Shown here piece after piece: positions 15,085-24,007 of a stretch of DNA of 64,000 bases (position 1 is the first letter of the stretch; each line of letters starts with the position of its first letter). Where the stretch lies: contig JAHRVG010000029.1 of assembly GCA_019090795.1 (NCBI GenBank), positions 1-64,000 on the forward strand. Reading direction: 5' to 3'. The notes beneath the pieces are model-generated. The model was not told the origin of the DNA. It made no database searches and saw only the letters and a program-made list of their open reading frames with translations. A program made the translations under genes and the position numbers. The DNA is from Paracoccaceae bacterium. GTDB taxonomy: Bacteria > Pseudomonadota > Alphaproteobacteria > Rhodobacterales > Rhodobacteraceae.

Positions 15085-15534
15085 TTGCCACTAAGACTGA
15101 CCTTAAAGCCTGACGAGCGGATTATTGTGAATGGATGTGCCATCCGCAATGCGTCGCGGCGGCAAACCCTGACGATTGAAAATCGAGCAGATGTGGTGCG
15201 AGGTCATGATCTGCTAAAAGAAGAAGACGCCAATACACCGGTCACGAGAATATATTTTTCAATTCAGACGGTATTGGTTGCAGCTGAACTGCGTGAAGAG
15301 TTTAATCCGCAAATACAGAAAAACCTCGCTGAGCTAGCTGCCATTTTTGGCCCTGATCACAGGGAAAGTATCGTAAATGCTGCCAATTTTGTGAGTATTG
15401 GCGACTACTATAAGGCAATGCGGGCCTTAACTGGCCTGATTAAATATGAAAGGCAGTTGTTGGGCTTGATGGCACAGGGCAGTGAAAACGAAAATACCGG
15501 CGCTTTCGAAACGACTGAGAAGGAAGCTGGATGA
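15085..15534 (+). CDS. flbT: Flagellin post-transcriptional regulator FlbT
   Basis: A 149-residue protein with the FlbT signature near the N-terminus (LRLTLKPDERIIVNGCAIRN, then TPVTRIYFSIQTVLVAAELR). FlbT in Caulobacter represses flagellin translation through the mRNA leader; in Brucella it acts positively. The start is TTG 15085, supported by AGGGGAA just upstream and by the family N-terminus. It follows flaF by 5 bp and overlaps the next gene by 4 bp. Confidence 0.92.
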   Translation: MPLRLTLKPDERIIVNGCAIRNASRRQTLTIENRADVVRGHDLLKEEDANTPVTRIYFSIQTVLVAAELREEFNPQIQKNLAELAAIFGPDHRESIVNAANFVSIGDYYKAMRALTGLIKYERQLLGLMAQGSENENTGAFETTEKEAG

Positions 15535-16358
15535 TTTCTCTTCAGGGATTGACGTCATTGACGGGGTTGGCATTGGTTGATGCTACACGGGATCGGCAGA
15601 TTCAGACTATTCAAGATTCTGCACAGGGCAAGCGTGAAATCAGTAGTTTTCGTGAACGTATTGGTGATATTGAAACAGTTGATCAGTTGATGGAAGATCA
15701 CGAGCTCTATGTTTTTGTGATGAAAGCATATGACTTAGAAGACCAGATTTTTGGCAAAGCTTTGATGGCCAAGGTTTTAAAGGGTGATTCTGAGGATCCC
15801 GAAGCTTTGGTTAACCGGCTAACCGATCAAAGATTTCGGGATCTTAACCGTGATATGGGGTTTCTGCCTGAAGACGCGGGTAACAATAACACTTTCAAGA
15901 CCGCGTGGCAGGATCAAATGGTCGAGCGATTTATTGATCGCCAATTCATCAACAGCCAGGCCGATCAAAATGAAACCATTGGCACTGTTCTAGAGTTTCG
16001 CAAAAATGCGGCCTCAATTACCGAGCCTTTTGATTTTCTCAAGAATGCAGATCTTTCAGATTTTATTCGCACTACGTTGGGTATACCGGCTGAAACGGCT
16101 GGTTTGGATATAGATCGGCAGGCGGCCCTTATTGAAAGAAAGTTTGATTTTGATAAGCTTCAGGACCCGGATGAAATTGAAAAAATGGTTCTGAAATATG
16201 TTGCTATCAAAGATGCACAAGCAGGGGCCAATACATCGGCAAATATTGCCGTACAACTTATGAATGCGGCTGTTAATGCTAGCTCTAGTGGACAATTTGT
16301 GCCCATTACCATCGATATTGAATCAATCAGGCAAGTTCCGAGAAGTGCCTATAGTTAG
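15531..16358 (+). CDS. DUF1217 flagellar-locus protein
   Basis: A 275-residue, mostly helical protein of the DUF1217 family, recognised by regions such as DQLMEDHELYVFVMKAYDLE, the segment with QMVERFIDRQFI, and its constant place in alphaproteobacterial flagellar clusters. No signal peptide or membrane helix is evident. Its role is not established; export through the flagellar system or service as an assembly factor are both possible. It overlaps flbT by ATGA, so it belongs to the flaF-flbT unit, and it converges on motB with 16 bp between. Confidence 0.75.
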   Translation: MISLQGLTSLTGLALVDATRDRQIQTIQDSAQGKREISSFRERIGDIETVDQLMEDHELYVFVMKAYDLEDQIFGKALMAKVLKGDSEDPEALVNRLTDQRFRDLNRDMGFLPEDAGNNNTFKTAWQDQMVERFIDRQFINSQADQNETIGTVLEFRKNAASITEPFDFLKNADLSDFIRTTLGIPAETAGLDIDRQAALIERKFDFDKLQDPDEIEKMVLKYVAIKDAQAGANTSANIAVQLMNAAVNASSSGQFVPITIDIESIRQVPRSAYS

Positions 16359-16374
16359 AGGTATCGGTGGCCTG

Positions 16375-17340
16375 TTAGGTTGGGTCAGGGTAGAGTAAGA
16401 GAATTCCGATGCGTCGGTTTTCCGGCGCTTTCGGGAATTCTTTGTTAAGCAACCGTTTTTCCGCGAAACCCGAAACGCGTCTGATTCTCGTAGGGTTTGT
16501 TCCTGAAGCGATCATTATGCGCCGGGTTGCATTTGCACGATCTGTCGACAAATCCCAGTTGTCATAACCGGTCTGGTGAGAGAAGGGTGCCGCATCCGTG
16601 TGGCCGGAAATTTCAATTGGATAGGGTAAATCCATTATGGCCTGAGAAATGGCTTGAATAACTTCTCGCGTATTGGGTTGAACTTTTGCACTGCCGGTAT
16701 GGAACATTGCCCGGCCTTTATGATCCACCATTTGAACCAACAGACCATCAGGCGCAATTTCAAATGTCAAATTTTTACTAAGGTCAGCAATTTTTGAATC
16801 GGCTGTAATGGAGCTTTCTATCTGTTCGCGGACAGCATCTAGAAGGTCTTCCCGCTCCTCCCTTTTGTTTAATAACTCTTCGGCATGGGCCAGGGTTTCC
16901 ATGTTTCCAACGGTTTCGGCTTTGCCCGCTTGTGTGGCGCCTTCAACCGGTGCTACTTCGTATTCCACGACCACTTCCGGCTTTGACTCTTTCAGTCGAC
17001 TATCAAATCTTGCCAAGGGGTTTTCCCGGCCAAAATTTGGCATGCTACCCACATTGTTTTCACCGGTTGAACCGCCGAGGATGCCATCTTTCCCCAGAAC
17101 CTGCCCTTGCAACAACCCCTGACCTCGCCCACCCGATTGGGAAAGGCTGGGGGTGAAATAGTCAGCCAAACCGCGCTTTGCTTTTTCGTCCGAGGCCGCC
17201 AAGATCCACATTAACAGAAAAAAGGCCATCATAGCCGTCATGAAATCGGCATAGGCGACTTTCCAAGCACCGCCATGGTGCCCTCCATGGCCATCGCCGT
17301 CAACTTTCTTGATAATAATGACGTTGTTCTTGTCGGCCAT
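16375..17340 (-). CDS. motB: Flagellar stator protein MotB
   Basis: A 321-residue protein with the MotB N-terminal membrane helix AYADFMTAMMAFFLLMWILA; Asp32 in ADFMTAMMA is the proton-carrying residue. A plug and linker of about 150 residues follow, then the OmpA-like peptidoglycan-binding domain (IEISGHTDAAP; NWDLSTDRANATRRIMIASG; RRVSGFAEK). The His/Gly-rich stretch GDGHGGHHGGAWK precedes the helix, as in other alphaproteobacteria. Its partner motA is 1.4 kb away at 18713, with three genes between. Confidence 0.96.
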   Translation of the reverse strand: MADKNNVIIIKKVDGDGHGGHHGGAWKVAYADFMTAMMAFFLLMWILAASDEKAKRGLADYFTPSLSQSGGRGQGLLQGQVLGKDGILGGSTGENNVGSMPNFGRENPLARFDSRLKESKPEVVVEYEVAPVEGATQAGKAETVGNMETLAHAEELLNKREEREDLLDAVREQIESSITADSKIADLSKNLTFEIAPDGLLVQMVDHKGRAMFHTGSAKVQPNTREVIQAISQAIMDLPYPIEISGHTDAAPFSHQTGYDNWDLSTDRANATRRIMIASGTNPTRIRRVSGFAEKRLLNKEFPKAPENRRIGILLLYPDPT

Positions 17341-17391
17341 AGTCTAAATACCTATGCAAATGCTGTATTATTACAGTGCAGCTTGATGAGT

Positions 17392-17401
17392 TTATTCTTG
17401 G
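17392..17401 (+). promoter_or_regulatory. Candidate flagellar operator (TTATTCTTGG)
   Basis: It carries the 8-base core TATTCTTG, about 52 bp upstream of the motB start, in the 97-bp gap between motB and the MucR-like gene. It reads on the strand opposite motB. Confidence 0.45.
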
Positions 17402-17437
17402 TATTTCGGATGTATATTTTGCCCATATCAAGAATTG

Positions 17438-17869
17438 CTATTCCGCATAAACTTTATCGTTTTTAGGCGCATCGCGATGGTATTTGCCAAGCCCGGCTTG
17501 TTTCGCGTGCGCAGCTTTTCGATCCGAATAACTGGGAGCCACCAACGGGATGGTTTCAGGTAAATCAAATAGCTTTCGATATTCACTTTCAGTCAACCCA
17601 TGTTCGGCCCCAAGATGCCGTTTGAGCATTTTAAAACCTTTGCCACAGCACAGACAAAATACCTGATTTTGACTTACTGCTTGGCTCAACGGTAAAGCTG
17701 GCTCTTGCTTTTTTGGAGATTTGGCTGACACTTCAGTGCCTTGTGAACCCAATTTTTTCTGAAGCTTGGAAAGAAGATCGATAATATCATCCGGCGTTAC
17801 TTCTGGCCGTGTGGCATAGGAAGCGAGAACCTGCGCTATTATTTTGTCCTGAGACTCTGCATTGCTCAT
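17438..17869 (-). CDS. MucR/Ros-family zinc-finger regulator
   Basis: A 143-residue protein with the MucR zinc finger CLCCGKGFKMLKRHLGAEHG (Cys-x2-Cys and His-x4-His ligands) followed by LTESEYRKLFDLP, and a C-terminal LVAPSYSDRKAAHAKQAGLG as in MucR relatives. The N-terminal ~60 residues carry a VTPDDIIDLLSKL segment. MucR proteins are H-NS-like or gene-specific repressors and regulate motility in several alphaproteobacteria. It lies between motB and the FliJ-like gene, all on the minus strand, which suggests control of motor genes; that is inference. Confidence 0.88.
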   Translation of the reverse strand: MSNAESQDKIIAQVLASYATRPEVTPDDIIDLLSKLQKKLGSQGTEVSAKSPKKQEPALPLSQAVSQNQVFCLCCGKGFKMLKRHLGAEHGLTESEYRKLFDLPETIPLVAPSYSDRKAAHAKQAGLGKYHRDAPKNDKVYAE

Positions 17870-17978
17870 GTTTTATTGCCCATTTTATTGGAAAGGATTT
17901 AAACCATCTTAACGCCCAGAGCAAATCTACGTTTGTTTTAGGCACAGTTTCCTTTTATACAGCAAACTTATATCATGA

Positions 17979-17988
17979 CTATTCTTGA
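17979..17988 (+). promoter_or_regulatory. Candidate flagellar operator (CTATTCTTGA)
   Basis: It carries the TATTCTTG core in the 132-bp gap upstream of the MucR-like gene and downstream of the FliJ-like gene. It is on the strand opposite these genes. Confidence 0.45.
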
Positions 17989-18001
17989 AATGTATATGCT
18001 T

Positions 18002-18436
18002 TTATTCAACACATCGCGATTTTTGTGACCATCTGGACAAAAGAACTTCTTCTGCCGTTTCTACTTCACGGGCTTCTTGATCTTGGCGCATCCGATCGCT
18101 TAGCGAGTTGTGCATGATGTCGAAAGTCTTGAATTCTTTAAACCCCTCACTGACCTGTTCTTCCAATGCGGAAATATGGGGTTCGAGTTTTGCGATATTT
18201 TCATCAAGTGAGTGAATTTCCGACTTAGCGGCGGGTAAAAAACGCTGCATGTACGGGGTAAGGGCTACATCCACTGAATGTGTTTGATGTTGAATATCAT
18301 CAACAAGGCTCTGTTTTTGCTGATTTAATACTGTGCTCCTTAACCGCAGATTGCCAAGCTCACGGTTAATGATCTCCATTTCATGCTTTTTGAGACGTCT
18401 CAGAAGAGACAAGGCAGCAAGACGACGACGCTTCAT
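18002..18436 (-). CDS. FliJ-like coiled-coil protein
   Basis: A 144-residue basic, strongly heptad-patterned protein (MKRRRLAALSLLRRLKKHEM; then LNQQKQSLVDDIQHQTHSVD), consistent with FliJ, the stalk of the export ATPase that escorts substrates. FliJ is poorly conserved, so support is size, coiled coil and the lack of another candidate in the locus. The start at 18436 is chosen because the upstream gene stops at 18438; a longer start at 18487 would overlap that gene by 50 bp. Its position after motA rather than after fliI is unusual for fliJ. Confidence 0.5.
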   Translation of the reverse strand: MKRRRLAALSLLRRLKKHEMEIINRELGNLRLRSTVLNQQKQSLVDDIQHQTHSVDVALTPYMQRFLPAAKSEIHSLDENIAKLEPHISALEEQVSEGFKEFKTFDIMHNSLSDRMRQDQEAREVETAEEVLLSRWSQKSRCVE

Positions 18437-18437
18437 A

Positions 18438-18716
18438 TCAATGGCCCTTTGCTTTTTTTGCTGCCGCCTCAACGCCGGAATCATCAAGTTTGACCCCCAT
18501 CACGCTCATCAGTTCCGTTCTCATCTTTTCCAGGATCTTGGCCGAGAGGGCGTTCCGTGGGCCAGGGCGGGAAACAGCATATGGCTGGCCTTCCAGTTCA
18601 GCCTCAACCTCGACGTCTTCTTTAACCTCGGATTTCTGAGAAAAGGCAGCGTTGGCGGACAGAATAAACACAAGTGCTGTCAGCCCCAGAGTGCCGCGCT
18701 GCTTTCTAAGGATCAT
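18438..18716 (-). CDS. Small exported protein of unknown function in the motA operon
   Basis: A 92-residue protein with a signal peptide (about 1-26: basic MILRKQRG, hydrophobic LGLTALVFILSANAAFS) and a mature part of about 66 residues that starts acidic (KSEVKEDVEVEAELEG) and ends helical and basic. No family is recognised. It overlaps motA by ATGA and abuts the FliJ-like gene, so translation is coupled to motA. A periplasmic or outer-surface accessory to the stator is plausible. Confidence 0.7.
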   Translation of the reverse strand: MILRKQRGTLGLTALVFILSANAAFSQKSEVKEDVEVEAELEGQPYAVSRPGPRNALSAKILEKMRTELMSVMGVKLDDSGVEAAAKKAKGH

Positions 18717-19579
18717 GCTGCATTAAGTTCCTTTTGTGCAGCTTCCACTTCATAGAAGTCCGGTTGTTTTACACTTGGGATATTTCCCCGACCCATCTCT
18801 ACGCAGATAGCAGGGGGATGATCGGCCACCATAGCGACAAAAATATCCCGGATGATCGTGTAAAAAGTTCCCTCTTCATCTACAATTTGGCCAAGCCTTA
18901 CCGCTATCGGTGCCACCATACAGTAAGCCAGAAACACACCCAAAAAGGTACCAACAAGAGCGCCCCCGATCATGCCGCCCAAAATTTCAGGGGGTTGGTC
19001 GATTGAACCCATCGTCTTAATCACACCCAAAACCGCGGCAACAATTCCGATTGCGGGCAGGCCATCAGCCATCCCCGTCAAGGCATCCACAGGGCCCATT
19101 GACTCGTGATGATGTTTTTTGATCTTTCTGTTGATGACATCTTCGGTTTCGTATTTGTCATCGAACTGCATCGCTAACATACGAAAACTGTCAGTGATCA
19201 GCTCCGGTGCGAAATGATCCTTCAGAATTTTTGGGTACCGCTGGAAGACGGCGCTCTCTTTAGGGTTTTCGATATGCTCATCAAGGCCCAAAATCCCGTC
19301 TGCCTTATAAATTCGCGTCAGTTCATACATCAGTTTCAACAAATCACTATAGTCGGCAGTCTTCCACTTCGGGCCTTTGATGACTGTCAAAATGCCTTTA
19401 CCAGCGCCCAATACAACTGCGAACGAGTTGGCAACCACCAGAGAGCCAATAGACGCCCCCCCAATCATCATGCCCTCGTAGGGCAGCGCGTGCAAAACGA
19501 CCCCCATGCTGCCGCCCGACAAGACAAAACCGCCAAAGACCAGACTGAAGACCATTATTAGCCCAATTGCAAACGACAT
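18713..19579 (-). CDS. motA: Flagellar stator protein MotA
   Basis: A 288-residue protein with four membrane helices and the MotA hallmarks MMIGGASIGSLVVANS, the charged cytoplasmic loop with ESMGPVDALTGMADGLPAIG, and LGVIKTMGSIDQPPEILGGM. It forms the stator channel with MotB and pushes FliG. It is the first gene of a minus-strand run, motA, small exported protein, FliJ-like gene. Three candidate operator copies lie in the gap upstream. Confidence 0.96.
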   Translation of the reverse strand: MSFAIGLIMVFSLVFGGFVLSGGSMGVVLHALPYEGMMIGGASIGSLVVANSFAVVLGAGKGILTVIKGPKWKTADYSDLLKLMYELTRIYKADGILGLDEHIENPKESAVFQRYPKILKDHFAPELITDSFRMLAMQFDDKYETEDVINRKIKKHHHESMGPVDALTGMADGLPAIGIVAAVLGVIKTMGSIDQPPEILGGMIGGALVGTFLGVFLAYCMVAPIAVRLGQIVDEEGTFYTIIRDIFVAMVADHPPAICVEMGRGNIPSVKQPDFYEVEAAQKELNAA

Positions 19580-19600
19580 AGATATCCATCCACTTGAAAA

Positions 19601-19677
19601 TTATTCTTGCTAATTAATATAAGCACAATTGACAAATAGTCAAAGGTAAATAAGAATAAGGTGATAACTATTCTTGC
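19601..19677. promoter_or_regulatory. Cluster of three candidate flagellar operators between motA and the glycosylation operon
   Basis: TTATTCTTGC at 19601-19610 (plus), CTTATTCTTA at 19651-19660 (minus) and CTATTCTTGC at 19668-19677 (plus) lie within 77 bp of the divergent gap. The last ends 4 bases before the ATG at 19682, which favours that start over a GTG at 19661, since that would place the site inside the gene. Confidence 0.6.
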
Positions 19678-19681
19678 AGAG

Positions 19682-20653
19682 ATGAAAGATGTCATGAATA
19701 ACCTAAAGACCTTTATCTATTTTGTGGAACCCGAAGTTATTGAAGGGGTTTTGTCCGGCTGGCCGCAAGAGATGAGGTTGGCGCTGTGTCTGTATAAAAG
19801 CGGCCGGTGCGAAATCATGATGTTTCACTGCAGGGAGGGGCAAGGCATCATCAAGAGAATGCGGGACATCCTGAAGCTTGAGGAGGGAAGTTTTGGAGTT
19901 GTTCCTGAAACACGGGGCTATCCGACGAAGGCAATCCGGTTTTCCGATCAGCAACATTTTCTAAAACTGATGATGGAGAAAGAGGATCTTTGTGAAATTG
20001 CTTCCGACTATGCGATTAACTATCGTTTTGCGGAGGAGGAGGGGCTGGATCCGAATTACTTTACTAATCGTTCCTACAAAGGCAAAAAACCTACGAGTAA
20101 TCCAGTTGCCAAGGCCAACCTGTGTGCCAAGCCATTTGTGTCTCGAAGGTCGAAACCCAAGGCGCCACCAACGCTGGGCAAGGGGGGCAAAAGCCAACAT
20201 ATTACCAACTTTATCTCTGGTGGAAAAACACAATACAGGGGAAATTTTGCTGAAGTTGCACGGATCGAGAAAAATGGTCGGAACATTTTGTTAACACTAA
20301 ACCCCGATACGGCATTGAGTAACCTGCCGACCTTGCGGGCTTCCGGCATCATTCACATCGAGGAATTTAACCAGTTTCTGCTCGAGCGCCCATTGCTGGA
20401 AAAATGGAAGGCGGGGCAGTCCGCAGTCATTCAAATGCCGATTGACCAACTGTTCAGCAAGTTCCCGTCCGATTATTTTGATACTCCCCGCCTCGCGGTA
20501 GTGATGATTGTACCCAAGGATATTTTTGTGACTTGTGGCCCCGAAATTCCATCTGAGGAGGCTGATCTGGACGCAGTTCATCCGGCAAATTATTCCTTAC
20601 AGTCAAAGGGTGCTCAGGTAGTGAACTTTAGGGATACCCAAAAGTGGCAGTGA
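19682..20653 (+). CDS. Unrecognised protein heading a putative glycosylation operon
   Basis: A 323-residue soluble protein with no signal peptide or membrane helix. It has an N-terminal mixed region (about 1-120), a basic low-complexity linker (about 130-175, with FVSRRSKPKAPPTLGKGGKS), and a C-terminal region of about 140 residues (FAEVARIEKNGRNILLTLNP; IIHIEEFNQFLLERPLLEKW). I do not recognise the family. Its stop overlaps the start of the next gene (TGATG), so it is translationally coupled to the glycosyltransferase-methyltransferase. A role in choosing or modifying the substrate is a guess from position. Confidence 0.7.
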   Translation: MKDVMNNLKTFIYFVEPEVIEGVLSGWPQEMRLALCLYKSGRCEIMMFHCREGQGIIKRMRDILKLEEGSFGVVPETRGYPTKAIRFSDQQHFLKLMMEKEDLCEIASDYAINYRFAEEEGLDPNYFTNRSYKGKKPTSNPVAKANLCAKPFVSRRSKPKAPPTLGKGGKSQHITNFISGGKTQYRGNFAEVARIEKNGRNILLTLNPDTALSNLPTLRASGIIHIEEFNQFLLERPLLEKWKAGQSAVIQMPIDQLFSKFPSDYFDTPRLAVVMIVPKDIFVTCGPEIPSEEADLDAVHPANYSLQSKGAQVVNFRDTQKWQ

Positions 20654-21993
20654 TGAAATGCGCAATCATAACGTCGGTGGGGCCGGGGCATGAACAGTTG
20701 TTACAAGACAGTTGCCGCCCCTCGGTAGAGGCCGCAAGGGGCTACAGTGCTGGTCCCTTTCAGACAATTAAACACATAGTTATGGATGATACCAAAGGCC
20801 TCTATGGGCGCTCCAAGCGCCGTAATGAGGCCATCCAAATGGCTGTGTCGGACGGGTTTGACTGGGTATTTTTTCTGGATGCCGATGATGTGTTGACGCC
20901 CAATGCCTTTGAGGGGTTTGGGCGCTGTATTGAGGCTGAGCCCGAACTGGATGCCGTTTGGGGTTTGATCTGTGAGTTCGACGGCGATGAAGAACCTATT
21001 TTGAGGCCCGGTCAACCGGAGCAAATGAACAGTCGGCAAGACCTATTGGCCACGGAACCCTTCTTGGCAATTCAGATCGGGGCCTTTATGCGCACAGAAT
21101 GTGTTGCGCGTTTTGGGTTTGACGAAAGCATGAATACGGGTGAGGATTTCAAGCTCTACTATCAGTTATGGGCAAATTGTTCTTGCGCAAAACGGCCGGA
21201 AATATTTTTCGTTAACCGCAGGGGCGTCCACAGTACAGGCCCGCGTTCAGCTACTGGCAAAGATTGGCAAGACAGTGTCAGTGCGCAATGGGCGGAACAA
21301 ATAGCGCAAACGCCATTGTGGATGACGGTAAAGTCGGGGGGTGAAGATGCGGAAATGCTGGTTAACAACCCAAACGACATCATCCAGAGGGCGTATTTAA
21401 GGGGGCAGTTTTTCGAGGCAGATTCTCTCGCAAAACTACATGGCCTGATCAAGAACCCGGCGCCCCGTATTCTGGAGGTTGGTGCAAATATCGGTAACCA
21501 CGTCGTTTGGTATGCTCGAAACCTGAATGCCGAACGTATTTATCCGGTTGAGCCCAATCCGCTGGCGCTCGATATTTTAAGGGAAAATGTTCAAGCAAAT
21601 AATCTGAACGGGTGCATTGACGAGCGTGGGATGGGATTTGGTGCTGGGAAAACCTCTGGCCGGTTTCGGGTGGAAACTGATGATGCAGATAACCTCGGTG
21701 CAACGCGGTTGGTTGCGGATCAGGCTGGTGAAATTGATGTGAAAACGCTCGATGCGCTTATGGGCAGCGACAAAGTTGATTTTATCAAGATTGATGCTGA
21801 AGGTATGGAGTTGGATGTTCTGGAGGGGGCCGCGGCCCTGATTGCGCGGGACAAGCCAGTTATTTGGGTTGAAGTTCTGCGCAACAACCTGCTGGGATTT
21901 GCCCAGAATTGGTGCCGTAAAGCGGGTTATCAAATTGTTGATAGTACGCCATATTTGAACACAATAGACTATTTCGCCGTTCCGAGGGATTGA
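20653..21993 (+). CDS. Fused GT2-type glycosyltransferase and FkbM-family methyltransferase
   Basis: The first ~220 residues resemble a family 2 glycosyltransferase: KCAIITSVGPG start, RSKRRNEAIQMAVSDGFDWV, and the DxD-type nucleotide-sugar/metal site FFLDADDVLTP (Asp76, Asp78). The last ~180 are an FkbM-type SAM-dependent O-methyltransferase: ILEVGANIGNHVVWYARNLN at about 273 (SAM loop) and DFIKIDAEGMELDVLEGA at about 376. The pairing suggests a sugar is attached and then O-methylated by one polypeptide. ATG 20653 overlaps the upstream stop. Between stator and filament genes, the likeliest target is flagellin; that is inference. Confidence 0.82.
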   Translation: MKCAIITSVGPGHEQLLQDSCRPSVEAARGYSAGPFQTIKHIVMDDTKGLYGRSKRRNEAIQMAVSDGFDWVFFLDADDVLTPNAFEGFGRCIEAEPELDAVWGLICEFDGDEEPILRPGQPEQMNSRQDLLATEPFLAIQIGAFMRTECVARFGFDESMNTGEDFKLYYQLWANCSCAKRPEIFFVNRRGVHSTGPRSATGKDWQDSVSAQWAEQIAQTPLWMTVKSGGEDAEMLVNNPNDIIQRAYLRGQFFEADSLAKLHGLIKNPAPRILEVGANIGNHVVWYARNLNAERIYPVEPNPLALDILRENVQANNLNGCIDERGMGFGAGKTSGRFRVETDDADNLGATRLVADQAGEIDVKTLDALMGSDKVDFIKIDAEGMELDVLEGAAALIARDKPVIWVEVLRNNLLGFAQNWCRKAGYQIVDSTPYLNTIDYFAVPRD

Positions 21994-21994
21994 T

Positions 21995-23851
21995 ATGCAA
22001 ACGATAACAATGTCACGGAAAGACCGCCGCCGTCGCGAAGCTAAGGCTGCTAAACTCTATGGTGTTTCGGGTGAAAAAGCCCTGATTGTTCATCAGGCGT
22101 ATAATGCGCTGTTTCATAAACAACTTGAAAAAGTGGTAGAACTGATCGGGCCTATTTCGCGCAGTGATCCAACCAACAAACACCCCTGGATCATTCTGGG
22201 TGGTACTGCTCTGGAAAAAATAGAGGGTAAGACCGCGAAGGTGTTTTTTGAACAAGCCCATGCCATAGCGCCAAACGATCCGGTTGTTCTGGGCGGAATG
22301 GCAAAGGCACATGTGCTAGAGGCAGAAGTTGAGCCCGCTACACTGCTTATGGAAAAGGCATTTGCTGCAGGCAACGACGACAAAGGCTTGGTTAATTTAT
22401 ATATTGAACTGATGGCCCGCCTCGGGCGCAGCCTGAAGGCCGTTGATGTGGTTAGCCGCGTGGTTGGAAAGTTGAACGACGCGGGGCTAAGTTATCGGCT
22501 GGCAATCGTACTTACCGATGCTGATGAAACCAACGCCGCAGCGTTTTGGTTTCATCGCGCCTATCAGTTGGAACCGGAAAAAGAGGAACATCAAATCGGG
22601 CGCTTGCGCGGCCTGATGTTTTCGCGAAAGTTTGAAGAAGTTGAGAAAGAAGCGCCGAGCCTTTTAGAAACGGTTAAAAACCGTGATGAGGTGATGACAA
22701 TCTATCTTATGGCGCTGCGGCTTCTTGGAAAATACGACATTGTCACCGATTATTGCGATACTTTCGAGTTTTCGGATATCAAGGCCTTTGCGCTTGCCCG
22801 TGGCCTGATGGCAAACGTCTATCAGGATCTGGGGCAATGGGACCGGGCCGAGCCTGCCTATTTGGAAGCGATGCACATTGCTGGTGAGCCAGGTAAAATC
22901 TCCAAGGCGCTTGGGGTTTATAAGTATCGCGAAAGGGAAATAGGGGATGGATTCAGGTATTATTCTGACAGATTTCCAGCCCAAAACCGCAAACATATCC
23001 CACTGGAAAATGCCGCACCGGAGAATTTGAAAAACCTTTCGCGTATTCACTTGATGGGAGAGCAAGGCATCGGCGATCAGCTAGCCTTGCTCAGTCTGCT
23101 ACGCACCGCACCTATTGATCTTGAAAAAACCGAGGTTATTTACGTTAGCGATGAGAGGTTTGACCCGGTTTTGCAAAATAACTTGTTGTCGATTGATTTT
23201 CTATCTCAAGACCGTTTTTTCAACGAACCTCGCTCATTGCAGTCAAATGAACTGGTTTATTTGGGTGATCTGTCCCAATATCTTGACAATACTGATCCGG
23301 CAACGATTCAAGGTGCCTATCTGGTTGCCAATGAAAACCGGGTTGCGCATCTGAAGAAGAAATATCAGGAAATGGCGAGTGGACGTCCGATTGTTGGTGT
23401 TGCCTGGAACAGCGCAAGCCTGATCGGGCATATGCGATCTTTGCCTTTGACCGAAATACTGACGACCATTCAACAAGAGGCGCTGGTCATCAATTTGCAG
23501 TATAACGCAAGTGCTGCGGAGATTCAGGCCGCCAGCAAAATCCGGCCTGATCTTGAATTTTTTGACGACAAAGAAGTAAATCAAATGACGGATCTTGGTG
23601 GTTTTGTCGCCCAGATCGCGACGTTGGACCGGGTGGTTACAATTGACAACACGACCGCGCATTTTTGCGGTGCACTGGGCCATCCCGATACACATGTTTT
23701 GATCCCGATTGGTTCGGAATGTATGTGGTATTGGGGGCGAAACGGAGGTTTAGATCCATGGTATGGAAACCTGCATTTACACCGCCAAACACAGCTGCGG
23801 GATTGGGCCAAACCAATAGAATCAGTGCGCCAGTATAGCTATGATTCGTAG
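21995..23851 (+). CDS. TPR-repeat glycosyltransferase
   Basis: A 618-residue protein. The N-terminal half (about 25-300) is a run of TPR-like helix pairs (WIILGGTALEKIEGKTAKVF; AEPAYLEAMHIAGEPG). The C-terminal part (about 345-618) resembles GT-B glycosyltransferases of the heptosyltransferase/O-GlcNAc-transferase type: GEQGIGDQLALLSLLR near 355 and RVVTIDNTTAHFCGALGHPD near 550. TPR-glycosyltransferases of this layout O-glycosylate proteins such as flagellins and adhesins. It begins 1 bp after the preceding stop, so the three genes form an operon. Confidence 0.78.
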   Translation: MQTITMSRKDRRRREAKAAKLYGVSGEKALIVHQAYNALFHKQLEKVVELIGPISRSDPTNKHPWIILGGTALEKIEGKTAKVFFEQAHAIAPNDPVVLGGMAKAHVLEAEVEPATLLMEKAFAAGNDDKGLVNLYIELMARLGRSLKAVDVVSRVVGKLNDAGLSYRLAIVLTDADETNAAAFWFHRAYQLEPEKEEHQIGRLRGLMFSRKFEEVEKEAPSLLETVKNRDEVMTIYLMALRLLGKYDIVTDYCDTFEFSDIKAFALARGLMANVYQDLGQWDRAEPAYLEAMHIAGEPGKISKALGVYKYREREIGDGFRYYSDRFPAQNRKHIPLENAAPENLKNLSRIHLMGEQGIGDQLALLSLLRTAPIDLEKTEVIYVSDERFDPVLQNNLLSIDFLSQDRFFNEPRSLQSNELVYLGDLSQYLDNTDPATIQGAYLVANENRVAHLKKKYQEMASGRPIVGVAWNSASLIGHMRSLPLTEILTTIQQEALVINLQYNASAAEIQAASKIRPDLEFFDDKEVNQMTDLGGFVAQIATLDRVVTIDNTTAHFCGALGHPDTHVLIPIGSECMWYWGRNGGLDPWYGNLHLHRQTQLRDWAKPIESVRQYSYDS

Positions 23852-24007
23852 CGGAAAAACCTTTGTTGTTTTGCATTTCGAAACAGCCCCACCACAATTA
23901 GGCCACTGTTTTTGCCTTATGCACAAAAACCGCCATTTTTAAGACAAATTTGACTCTAAAGTCCGGATATTAAACAATACCTCTGTGTAATGAGTAGAGG
24001 TTGTAAA

